This document shows, piece by piece, positions 30,848-41,255 of a stretch of DNA of 64,000 nt. Positions within the stretch are counted from its first letter, which is position 1, and each line of letters starts with the position of its first letter. The stretch covers positions 57,674,914-57,738,913 of the forward strand of contig NC_016132.3 in NCBI RefSeq assembly GCF_000005505.3, written 5' to 3'. The DNA comes from Brachypodium distachyon (Eukaryota > Streptophyta > Magnoliopsida > Poales > Poaceae). The position numbers were made by a program, and so were the translations under genes. The notes under the pieces are model-generated. The model made no database searches. It saw nothing but the letters and a program-made list of their open reading frames with translations, and was not told the origin of the DNA.

Positions 30848-32553
30848 CCGGTGCGTGCGTTCTCGGTGGCGATCTATCGAGCTGGGGAGATTGTCAAGTG
30901 TGGCGGTGGCAGCTGGTCTTACTTTAATCCGAAGTCTTGGGGATTGGGGAAAAGTTTCAACTTCCAAGAAGAAAAGCAGATTCTTCTTCTTGGTGCCATG
31001 AAATGCAGCTGCTCCTGCGTCACAATCACAGACCAGGACAGACGTGGCACTTCTTCATCTCCTGCCTCTCATCGGGCCGCCGCTGAAGACGTATCGTTGG
31101 ACGTTGGTAATGTTAGATTAGGGAAAAAGGAATGCACAAGATTATACTACTCCTACTCAGGTTTTTATTAGACAGAGACACTTGTTGAGGTTTATCAGCC
31201 AGGGGCTGGAATATGCGGATGGATTGTTGTCGTAGGCAGAGAATATGCTCGTGATGCTGGTTGCAACCTCCGCGCCGCGGAGCTTAAAATGCATGGTCGT
31301 TAATTAGTTTCCTTAACCTCATTCACTGCATAAATGCCTGGCTAGAATGTTAGTGACTCCGGACCAACTAAATACTCCATCTGTCTCAAATGCAAGATGC
31401 AGTACTAAATTTTTTATTGATTGTCAAAAAATATATTACATTTTGACCAACCTTATATAACATAAAATTAACAACATCCACACTTGTTTTATTGGAGAAC
31501 TCTTTGAAGCCACACAAGAAAAGGACGGTCACTAAATTCTCCTTGCCTATTTGGCTGAACTGAACCTAACTGCACGAAGGAGACTCTGGTGCAACGTACG
31601 GCAAAAACCAACAGCTTTGGAATTTGCGATACGAAAAGGGCCCCTGCACACCACGCCCCGGTACGCAGAAGCTGACGTTGTGCCCTCTACCAGGCAGCCT
31701 TTTTTTTTTTGAGCGGTCTACCAGGCAGCCTATGATGCGCGTCGGGAACGCGAGCCCGGTCGGTGTTTTGATCCAGGACGATGGTGACTGGGCCTGGGCT
31801 GAGATGCACTTTCCTGGTCCAGGTTTTACTGGGCTTGGGTACGTACTGGGGCGTATGAAGGCTCGTGGATGTGTTCCAGCCACACGCGGTGCGGATGGCG
31901 CTGAGAGCCCGGCGCCGCTCGTCGTAGCGCGACACCTCAAACGTGCCCGAATACAGAGGCCGGCGGTCATTGACGGGCCTGCTCGCCATCAAGAGACCGT
32001 CCTCCCGGGCCGCCGCCGACTCAACGAGCACGGCCCATACTCGTACCAAAAGTTAACCCCGACCAAATTTGGACTTGCGTGTCCCCGACGAAATCGATGA
32101 CCGAATCCCCTCCCGATCAGATTACGGGTCTGTTAATTTGATCGAAGCTAAACATAGCTACTCATTATAATGTTCAGGTTACTTATCATACCGTGCATAC
32201 TCATTCCCCAATTAACACCGCGGTGTCTCTAATTCTCAATAGATATCATATCGCAGCTCCCACAAAACCCCATGCAAAAACATGTTCCCTCAAACACCAG
32301 CAACTTATCAGAAGTTGTTCAAACTTTAGTACTTGACCATTCAAAATTTGTCTACTCCAACAAATGTACTCACAGAACTAAGAAACCTCTGAGCTAACCT
32401 CTAACGATATACAAATAGCTAGTTTTTTTCTTACCGGACTCATTAGGAGATAATTAAGCAGCATTGCCAGGTTCCAGAAAACAGAAAGATAAGACGCATT
32501 GTTTTTCACTTCCGGAGTTCAAAATCATCCAAGCAGCACACAAGAGCCTGAAG
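30848..32553. other. Intergenic, no gene recognised
   Basis: Between the divergent 5' end of the PAP gene and the 3' end of the B3 gene. It contains a 16-base T-rich micro-insertion (31701-31716) flanked by TCTACCAGGCAGCCT (31686-31700 and 31717-31731), and a decayed Stowaway-like left end near 31375. The overlapping open frames at 31566-32100 show no recognisable domain. Confidence 0.4.
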
Positions 32554-35072
32554 CTAACACTCTTCACGGCGAATGATGTAGACCACCATCTTCAGCTGCT
32601 CCTCGTTCCTCAGCACCTCGAATAGGCAGAGGTCACCCGCCTGCAGGTGGTTGTCGCGGGCGAAAGACGGCCATCCTTTAGCGATCCTCGTACGATCAAT
32701 CGAGCGTCGCAGCTGGCAGGACCACGTCCTCCTCTTCCTCCCATCCCGTTCAAGGAGCAAACTGATTGCTCCCCTCCTTCCACGAACACCAGTTAGTCCC
32801 GTAGCATACTTTTCTGCGAGGTACCGGGATATGTACTGCGAGCTAAAGACCTGTTTATGTACATACGCAGGAAGGATGTTGGGAGTCAAAACAGATGCAG
32901 AGATGTGATCCAAGGATACAGGTACAGTTGACAAACTGAGTACAGGAAAACGTCTGTTTCTTCTGAACTTACTGGAGAGGGGCTGCCACGCTTGTGGACA
33001 CAAACATCGCTCTTGTTCATCACCTTCCAGTAAATGGGCAGTTCTGACTTAATGGCTTCAATTTTCTCCATCATTTTCTTCTCCTGCGCTCGCAATAGAC
33101 AGGATGTGTCTAGCGGCATGAAGCGAGCCTCAGAAGTTTCATTGGAATTGTCAGAGAATACATGCTCTCCATGGCCCGAAGATGATATCTCTTCACCTGG
33201 ACAAGATTTCCCATGAATCAGACAAACAAGATGTGATCTGAAATGTGACGTATGGATTCTAGCGTTGGCAATGAATTGAAAATATGTGATTTGAAATGTG
33301 CCGTACCATCGATAGTTCGTTCTTCCTTAACACGGGCAGTCAAGGCCATCTTTGTGCTTGCGCAACCGTGATTTAACAGGATGCGAGGCTGGGAATCTTC
33401 CTCGGAACTGTCAGAGGATCCATGCTCTGCATGGCCCCAAAATGATATCTCTTCACCTGGACAAGATTTCACATGAATCAAACAAAGAAGATGTGAACTG
33501 AAATGTGACATATGGATCTGGCATGGGCAATGAATTGAAAATATGTGATTTGAAATGTGCCGTACGCCCGTACCATCGATAGTTGGTTCTTCCTTAACAC
33601 GGGGAGTCAAGGCCGTCTTTGTGCTTTCATCGATAATTGGTTCTTCCTTAACACTGGCAGTCGAGGCCATCTTTGTGCTTGCACAACCGTGATTTAAGCC
33701 AATATCAGTACTTCCATCAGGGGAGTGATCAATGCTTGCTTTGTGAAGTGGATGGACCGTCACCGTAAAAATGTGTCCCTTAACTTTTGTGATTGGTTGC
33801 AGGAGGAAGATATCACCCTTTCGAACATGATTATCGCGGACAAAGTTTCCAATACTAAGGTCGCACCGACCTGCTTTAGACTCGCCAGATGGCAGGATGT
33901 AGAATTTGCAGTTCCAATGCTTGCTCTTCCCAGGCAGCTGGAGTATGATAGTTGTATTTTTGGGTGGGAAGTACTCGCGTGCATAATCCTTCCGTATTAT
34001 CTAATTGAAAAAGGGGCAAAATGAGCTGTTTTATCTGATAGCTAAAGTACTCAAGACTGTCACAAAGGCTAGGTTGTTGTCATACACATGACTTCAACTG
34101 TAAAATAGAGCAACCATACTGCCGATTCAGTAACGTATAAAAGTATTCTTCAGAGGTTTGCGACAGTTATGATCAGAACACCCACTTCCCCAACAATATC
34201 AAAAGGAGAAAATGTTTGTTCCTGCAGGAAATTAATAGCTCACACGAAATTTGCATGGTAAGACTAACGTACCAGAGTAAAGTTATGATTTACATTGCTC
34301 TTCTTCATCAGTACAACAAGCACTGGGATTTCAGGTTTAATTTTCCCGACAAGTGCATGTAATTTTGTCAGCTGTTCTTCTGTAAGATCGCACAGCCCTG
34401 ATAAGACATAATATTTTGAAAGCACTTGAAGATCATCTGACTCCATAGAGTCATCTAGAGATGGATTGTTTTCTGCTGCAAAAGAATTTCTAGCATAAGA
34501 GAGCATATGGTGGTGGGTGACTGATTACTCTTAGTACACTACTTAACCTGGCAGTTCCTTAGAAGAATATGCTGTTGAATCTGATCCCTCGCCTGCTGAT
34601 GACTGAGAAGCACTATCACTACCCATCGAGTCACGGCAGGGGACTTTCTCCTTACCATTGGAATCAAATATTGTAACCTCAAATCGGGAGGTTCCACGGT
34701 ATCGAAACATCAAACAAAAATTTTCTTCTATTTGATTGGCATCCACAAATGCCCTCCATCCAGACTGGAGGAATGTTGTGTTCATCTTCACAGTAACTCC
34801 AACATCATATATGTTACCATTAGGGGCTTCTAGTTTGATGCTCCCCACGATATTTCTTCCAAAATGGTTTATAACCCATTCAGGTATAACCTGTCGCAAG
34901 CAGCAATGGTGCAAAGAAAAATTGAGGCCAAACCAAAAAAAATCCTAAAAGGTTGAGGGAACTCACTGAACTAGGAAAAATATAGAGAGCTAACCATGCT
35001 ATGCATATAATTGCCATTTATATGCCTGATAAATCGTATCTTACTCTGGCAGCATCCGCAAGGATTTCTCAT
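32554..35072 (-). CDS. B3-domain (REM-type) DNA-binding protein with three B3 domains
   Basis: Seven exons fit GT-AG and phase: 34995-35072, 34548-34890, 34273-34475, 33574-34000, 33307-33456, 32973-33196, 32554-32850; 573 residues. The protein starts MRNPCGCCQSKIRFIRHING, a Cys-rich start common in grass REM proteins. B3 domain 1 is about residues 27-117 (VIPEWVINHFGRNIVGSIKL; GWRAFVDANQIEENFCLMF). Domain 2 is about 211-300 (IIRKDYAREYFPPKNTTIIL; GNFVRDNHVRKGDIFLLQP). Domain 3 is about 476-573 (VFSSQYISRYLAEKYATGL; SFARDNHLQAGDLCLFEVL). The linker between domains 2 and 3 has three copies of a KMAxTAxVKEExxID-like repeat made by exon duplication. It is probably a nuclear transcription regulator; targets unknown. 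Lack of a full track frame for domain 2 reflects a missing ATG, not a defect. Confidence 0.85.
33191..33617. repeat. ~260-bp tandem duplication inside the B3 gene
   Basis: The segment starting CTTCACCTGGACAAGATTT at 33191 recurs at 33451, a period of 260 bp, and spans an intron plus flanking exon ends. Shared strings include AATTGAAAATATGTGATTTG and ACCATCGATAGTT. A 7-base indel separates the copies at their right ends. The duplication generated the extra exon 33307-33456. Confidence 0.85.
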
Positions 35073-36207
35073 CTTAGAGACTTCCTATAAAACGCATCAT
35101 AAGAATGTCAGATGGCGTTATTCAAACCTCTGTTTGTGTAACTGGTGAGATGCCATAAGATCTTTCAAGACTACTAGTAATGATGACATAAAATCCTCGT
35201 TTCAATTCTAATACCACCCGAACACCTGAATTAGAGGCAGGGGAATACCAATTCCGAATTCCACCTCTGAATATCTACAACCAAACGCACTTCATAAAAT
35301 CTTCCAAGAGTATGGATTTTTTTTTGTCTAGAAACAACAATAACAACAAAGAAATCTCAGCAAATGCTGCCCTGAGCCCCTGAGGTCTGCTTATTCATTG
35401 TCGAAAGAAAGAAATCAAAGCAGAAGATGAAAAGACACATGGTTAAATTGCAAACGAAGAGTGAGATTTGTAAGAAGAACCTTACCAAGGTGCTGTAGGA
35501 TTCAGGATGTTTCAAGAGGAAAGGGATCGAGCATCCAAAGCTTACTTATGAAGGGAGCTCCAAGGGACGGAAAGGGCAGCAACAAAGGCCAGACTAGAGG
35601 CAATGGTCATTCATGAAGGGTAGCAACACACCTATAAAGTGAAGTATTTCTCACGGAGACTTTTCACATTCCAAGACATTAACACCTAGTGCTGTGATCT
35701 GTGGAAGACGTTGGGTCGTCCATCTTTTTGTTGGACTTGTTCATTGTTGGTTGTCAGGGTATCTCCAATGTTAGTTGATACTAAATTTCTTCTCTGTCCT
35801 TTTCAATATGTTTTCTTGTTTTTTTATTAATTTCTTTTTCTTGATGGACCCACATGTCATCCTCTTTTCTGTCTTGGTATCCGTGTAGTACATGTTCTTC
35901 AAGTAAAGAGGAAAAGGTACCTGCATGAGGAAGAGAAAACCGCTGCCTCAGGAAGGTACCATAAATCAATTCAAGCAAGCATGTATACGGAGAGGCATTT
36001 TGGTCCTGCAACTGCCACAAGTGCAAATGCGCCCCTTAAATCTGGACGAAGCAGTTCAAAATATATGCCCCTTAAAACCGGACGGAGGGAGTAGTTGTGG
36101 TGTCCATCTCTCTTCCCAGGTTTGCGTTTCGAGTTGCAGTAGCAACAACTGCATTAACTGGGGTCAGTGAAGACCGGAAGAAAAATAATCCTACTACTAC
36201 TCCATTG
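35073..36207. other. Intergenic upstream of the B3 gene
   Basis: No gene recognised. Near 36060-36093 the string CCGGACGGAGGGAGTA looks like one orphan end of a Stowaway-type element; I found no matching left end. Confidence 0.35.
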
Positions 36208-36489
36208 TTAACAGGTTAGCATGGTCTGGTTGACAAGTTTGGCATTGCTGCGATGCCAACTGAATGAACTAAATAGATGTAAACAGTAGTAATAATACTT
36301 TTGGTTATGGACCTTGAGGAGAGGAAAGCGAGGAGCTTGAAGGCGCGATGTTGGGCGCGAATCGGCTGATGTCGTTGTAGCCTGCAGGAACACAAGCTCC
36401 CCCGCAGCGTGCGCCGGCGCACGACTCTCCCTCACGGCATCCTTGATGTCCCTCGCACAGCCGCATTCGTAGTCGCTGGGGGAGGCCAT
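36208..36489 (-). CDS. Possible first exon or short gene, unrecognised
   Basis: A minus-strand frame begins MASPSDYECGCARDIKDAVR inside a GC-rich island (36340-36700) that looks like a grass 5' exon and leader. It continues for about 60 codons of balanced composition before a possible GT donor near 36311 (CTCAAGGTCCATAAC); beyond that it reads through AT-rich sequence. I found no second exon and no homology. It could be the 5' remnant of a decayed gene or a non-coding transcript. Confidence 0.25.
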   Translation of the reverse strand: MASPSDYECGCARDIKDAVRESRAPAHAAGELVFLQATTTSADSRPTSRLQAPRFPLLKVHNQKYYYYCLHLFSSFSWHRSNAKLVNQTMLTC

Positions 36490-37184
36490 CGGTGGGCAGG
36501 GAAACCGCCGGCGTCGAGGTGGGCGCGGGATCCCGGCGGTCGATCCAAGCGGGGGGGAGCTACGACGGAGGCGGGGGAGAGGCAACACTCTGGGCCTCTT
36601 AGGTGTGCGCGTGGATTTAGGCGGCGCCAGGTGGAAAGCTTGTGGCGCCGCCGTCGTGTGTTCAGCGTCCGGTGAGCCGAGCGCGACGGAGGGGAGAGGA
36701 GGATGGCGTTGTGCGAAGGTGCGAGCCCATTTTATTTTCTTTCGTTTCATTTTGTTTTATTTCGAGATAAAGAAAAGCCCATTCGAAAATTAGTACTGGT
36801 CCTACTGGAGCGATCAAAGTGTACTCTACTGTCTCTATTTCTTAACGTACTCCGTAGTATATTTGCTCAAAGTATATTTTTGGTTGTTCTAAATTAAACT
36901 TTATTAACCTTGACTAAATTACTAGAAAAGCCACCAACCCTGCTACATGCGTGAACATTTCGCGCCCAAAACCTCGTCTGCGTGTTGACGCATCCGCACG
37001 AACACGGTTTACAGGCTAAACCTAAAATTAACCTACCCTGTACAAGAATGGCAAGTTATAGATGTGTTTGCTACATTTTACAAGTAGATGAACCAAACTG
37101 CTCTTGTCACTAAAATTGATATGCTTGGGGTGCTTTTTACTCGGGATTAGTAGAACACCGTGCAAACCGTACAATTGGAAAAAT
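36490..37184. other. GC-rich leader region and intergenic sequence
   Basis: 36490-36700 is a GC-rich block on the 5' side of the preceding candidate. From 36700 the sequence is AT-rich with nothing identifiable. Confidence 0.3.
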
Positions 37185-37573
37185 TTAAGGACTATCTGGA
37201 TCAAAGGATTAATCATAAAACGTAGGAATATGATACAATGGCATATTGAATAATGCATGAATTGAAACCACAATGGCATATTGAATCAGTGATAGAGATT
37301 GTTTGGCTGTACCGTAGGAAAAATGTAGGAAATTCGAATTCGTACAGGCCATTAGTGCATGGCATCGTTGTCCTGGTCACAAATGATAATTTTTTTTTTC
37401 CAATAAATCAAACATCATGCCGTAAGTCCTATAGGATTGGAGAGTAGAAAAGCAAACCTTAGAAAATTTTGAAGATCCATTCCTTTGAATCAAAGAGCCT
37501 CCATGTAAGAAATCCAGTGAACTAAAATCTCGTAACAATCCTTTGGAAATCCTTCAGTCCAAAGAGGCCCTTA
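37185..37573. mobile_element. MITE-like element (tentative)
   Basis: The left end AAGGACTATCTGGATCAAAGG and, reversed, the right end AAGGGCCTCTTTGGACTGAAGG are imperfectly inverted, and a nearly identical CAATGGCATATTGAAT string occurs twice inside (37238 and 37271). Superfamily and target site are unresolved. Confidence 0.4.
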
Positions 37574-37830
37574 GGTTTAAGACAACAATTCATCCGTTCG
37601 ATTGATGCAAGAGTTCCCCTTTATCAAAAAAAAAGAAAGATCCAAGAGTTCCCCTATTCATTTTGTTCGATCGACTAATATTCCACGTTCGTCATAGGGC
37701 GGCAGATCAAACACATACACTGATACACAGATCGATCGATCAGGGCTTTATTTCAATTTCATTTCGTTCTCAATACAAAGTACATCTAAATGATCTAATA
37801 ATATTTACGAAACCCATGCTATACGCACAA

Positions 37831-39730
37831 CTAGTAATTTGTGTGGTTCTTGGCTCCTTTCTTCAGGGGAGCGTGCTGGCGTTGCTTTGCCGCTGGCTGC
37901 TGAACCCCATGGAAACTGATGGGGCAAACCGGCGCTTTGCTGGGGTAAAACAGCCCAAAGTGCCTCTCCGTCTCATCCCCGGGCTTCAGGTTCTCGTTGA
38001 ACATGGAGAAAATATACGCCTCCACGGGCGCCCCAGGCCTCTTGGGCGTCCCCTTGCCAACATGGTCAATCAAGCCCTGGTTATAAGCCCTGGCATTCTC
38101 CACGGTCGCCCCGAACCCGCCCGCCGACGGCCAGCCGGACTCGGACACGACGACTCTCACGGCGGGCTCCCCGGCCTTCTCCAGCGCCGAGTACAACGCG
38201 TCCACCATGGCGTCGAACAAGGTCGTGTACACCAGCCCGCTCCCGTCGTCCCTCACCGGCGTGCTCCCGGGCTGGAACGTGGCGTAGCTGAGAGCAATGT
38301 CCTTGGGATTGTCCCTGTAGGCGAAGTACGGGTACACGTCGGCCAGCAGCGGCGCGCCCGTGGACGCCAGGAACCCCGCCAGCGGCACCATGGTCTCGGC
38401 GTCCTTGAACGCGCCCTTGGACGGGGGGAAAGTGTCCACTAGCGCGTCGAACCGCAGCGCCGTGGACACCTTGATGCCGCCCGCGGCGCGGGCGCCCAGA
38501 GCGCCCGCGAGAGCGAAGTGGAGGCTTTTCATGGCCGGCAGGATGCTGGACTTGAAGGCCGGGTCGCCCGTGATCTCGTTGCCGACGGTGATGTAGGAGA
38601 TGTTGACGGAGGGGTAGTATGGCTGCACGTTGGTGGCGACCCAGGAGGCCGCGTAGCCCGGTTTGGATGCCAGGAGCGGCACGTCGGCGTTCGCGGTGCC
38701 GAGGATCACGGCGATGCCGGAGCCGCGGAGCGCGTCCAGGAGCTCGGGTTGGGGGTTGTAGAAGCGCATTGCGGTGATGCCGTTGGACTTGTAGAGCTGC
38801 ACCACGTCGTGGGCTGGTGGGAGGTCGCTGCCGATCACGCCGTTGCACGCGCCGATGGACTCCACGCCTGGCATTAGCATATATATGCAATTAGTATAGT
38901 CCAGATTTTGCTTGGATGGATATTTATGATAGATGATTGCGGTACAATGTAAAACTACCCAAAATGTGTATCATATCGGATGGTACACATTGATTGGTCA
39001 TTTTCAGTTTTTTTTTCTTTCTTTCTCTTTTTTTTAGAGGTTTTTCCTTCGTGTCTCTTACACTTTGGGAGCGATAACAAATGTGGCTTCTTCGTCAAAA
39101 TAAAACGCCCAATGATATGCAATTGTTTTACGATCCATGCTCTGCTTCTTTAGTGGAGTAGTAGATGTATAAAGAAAAAAATTTGACGATTTTTCTTCTC
39201 TGTAGGTAATTAGGCTGCCGAATTGTCTAACGTTCACAAAATTAAACAGCCAAATCGCTAATGGCGTCTGGATACACCCAAGGAGGCGATAGTCTAGATG
39301 CACTCCCGTGGTGAGACATTAATTAGAGCTGTTCTGCAATCGACCTGCATCTTCAAGCTGTTCGATTCTGATCATAAATTTATGTATAACGACATATAAT
39401 TCATTACCAAAATTCTCTCTTTCTTCAGCAACAAATCTATCAAGAAAAGAAAGATATATAAACTTGCATGACTTAAGTTAAGTCAGTTAACAGAGAATTC
39501 TCCACGGTTATAAAGGACCATCACACGCGTCGTTGTTGTTTCCAAGAATCCAATAGGACCTCTCAAAAAAAAATCTATAGGAAGAAATACCTAGCCTTTG
39601 AAACGGGCCTAAACATACCTGCAGGAACGGAGGCGATGAGAACTCCAACGAGTAGCAGAGCCGATGCAAGACGAAGCATCGGAGCAGCAAGGCCGCCTTG
39701 CTCGCCGGATCCGGACAAGATCATCGTCAT
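37831..39730 (-). CDS. Glu5: GH17 glucan endo-1,3-beta-glucosidase with C-terminal extension
   Basis: Two exons. Exon 1 (39619-39730) encodes an N-terminal region with a hydrophobic core ([20 protein letters not shown]). Exon 2 (37831-38867) follows after a 751-bp intron; total 382 residues. The mature start reads [16 protein letters not shown], where the normally conserved Tyr of the GVCYG motif is Asn. Both catalytic regions are kept: [10 protein letters not shown] and [40 protein letters not shown] and [13 protein letters not shown] are intact. After the usual end (CPISF) the frame continues for 26 basic, Gln/Lys-rich residues ([20 protein letters not shown]...), absent from Glu3 and Glu4. 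Alternative starts at 39724 or near 39676 would give a more typical signal peptide. It is a likely secreted or vacuolar hydrolase; whether the Asn substitution reduces activity is open. Confidence 0.88.
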
Positions 39731-39798
39731 ATCCGACGGCCCTGGATTATCGATGTATCTACAAGAGCTGATATGGGCCGGCCGGCAGGGGCACCTGT

Positions 39799-39805
39799 AT
39801 TTATG
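39799..39805 (-). promoter_or_regulatory. TATA-like box of Glu5
   Basis: The minus strand reads ACATAAATACAGGTGCC about 70 bases before the start codon at 39730. Confidence 0.5.
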
Positions 39806-41255
39806 TTCGTGGCCAGCCTGCGAAATGACGCCAGGGTCCAACGACACCAGTGCAAGGGCACCGGATTCTACAGGGTCAAACCTGTCATTGTTTCTGGTTT
39901 TGCTTTTATGGATGGCTGATCTCTCCCTTACCGTATACAGGAGTAGTTTGATCTATGGTATCAAAGGGGATACGACCCTCCTTCTGCCTTAAATGGAAAT
40001 CGGCAGCTGGCGTGCCGTATTTATTCTCGAATCAATGACCATGAATTCTTACTTAGACTTGAATTTGGATAATCAGATGTGACACCCCAGCATTCATTTC
40101 CCATGCCACCATAAGAGAACTGGACATATGAGAACTTACCAAATGGAAGAGCATGTGACCATATTTGTTAAGGGGTAGCTTTTGGCCACTTCGGCAAGGT
40201 TTGGAGGTTGTGGTCCCTTTAAGATCAAGATCTTTCTTTGGCAAATTATTTGTGATCGTCTCTCGACTGACTAACGATCACATCCGCAACTGGCACGGGC
40301 CGAGTGACGAAAAATGCATGTTCAAAACTTCCCTTTTTCTGCAGATATAAGAGCCGGTGACCAGGAGGAGAGGAGCTGGTATTCCGACAACTAAATTAAA
40401 CTTCTTGTCCGTTTCGAGCTTTATTAATTTATATCCATTCAATCATTCCTTTCCTCTAAAGAGTATGTGACCATTATGCATTTCCTTTTAAATCTGGTGC
40501 CCTGGTAAGATATCACCAGATTAATCAAAAGATGTGCTGATTAACTTCCATCGTGGTTGTCATTGAGTTGGATCCATCCATGTGTGGAGGTGGATTTGAA
40601 TATGTTGCTGACTCTTAGTTTTCTTCTCTTTCATATTTCTCTTTCTTTCTCATTAGCAATTTTCAAATAAGAGTCAATTAAGGTTCAACCTTTGCAAATG
40701 CCCAAACCATGTTTGTGGCGTGCAAATTTGGAATTAGAGGTCCACACCTCATAACCTATCCTTTTCTTTTAATGTAGCATCGACTGTTCCTTTTTTTACT
40801 GTACATCGAGTGTTCCTTACTACCCGGTATACCACAAATGATACATGGTAAAATTCGTAAATGTGACTCAAAAGTTCCAATGCTCGAGGGATCCATTAAC
40901 GATGTATAAGTTACTTTTGTAAAAAAATTGTTTAAGTTACAGAAAAGTCCCTAGAAGTTACACAAGAAATACATAAGTACATTTGATACAACAACTACTG
41001 AAGCTAGAGTATACATCCAGAGGGCAGAAATTCACACCTTCTGGCATCACAATATATATCTCTGCCTGATGATGGCAATCAACCCTGACTGACCACCAAC
41101 CCCTTATCGGCACCAGACCACATAAATGACAAATTAGCTACTTAAATGGTGCCCTAACTGTACACACAGTTTCTCTCCAAATTTCAATATTTACTTTTTG
41201 TCGATTTGGTGATGAGAATTTTATAGAGAACCAATTTTCCAATGGCCTTCGTTTG
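39806..41255. other. Intergenic between Glu5 and RECA3
   Basis: AT-rich, no supported gene. The frames near 40053-40350 are short and show no domain. Confidence 0.4.

Noticed and set aside
31373..31440. Stowaway-like left end (TACTCCATCTGTCTCAAATG)
   Set aside because: No matching right terminus could be found, so the element cannot be delimited.
36060..36095. Orphan CCGGACGGAGGGAGTA terminus
   Set aside because: It looks like one end of a Stowaway, but the opposite end is missing or unrecognisable.
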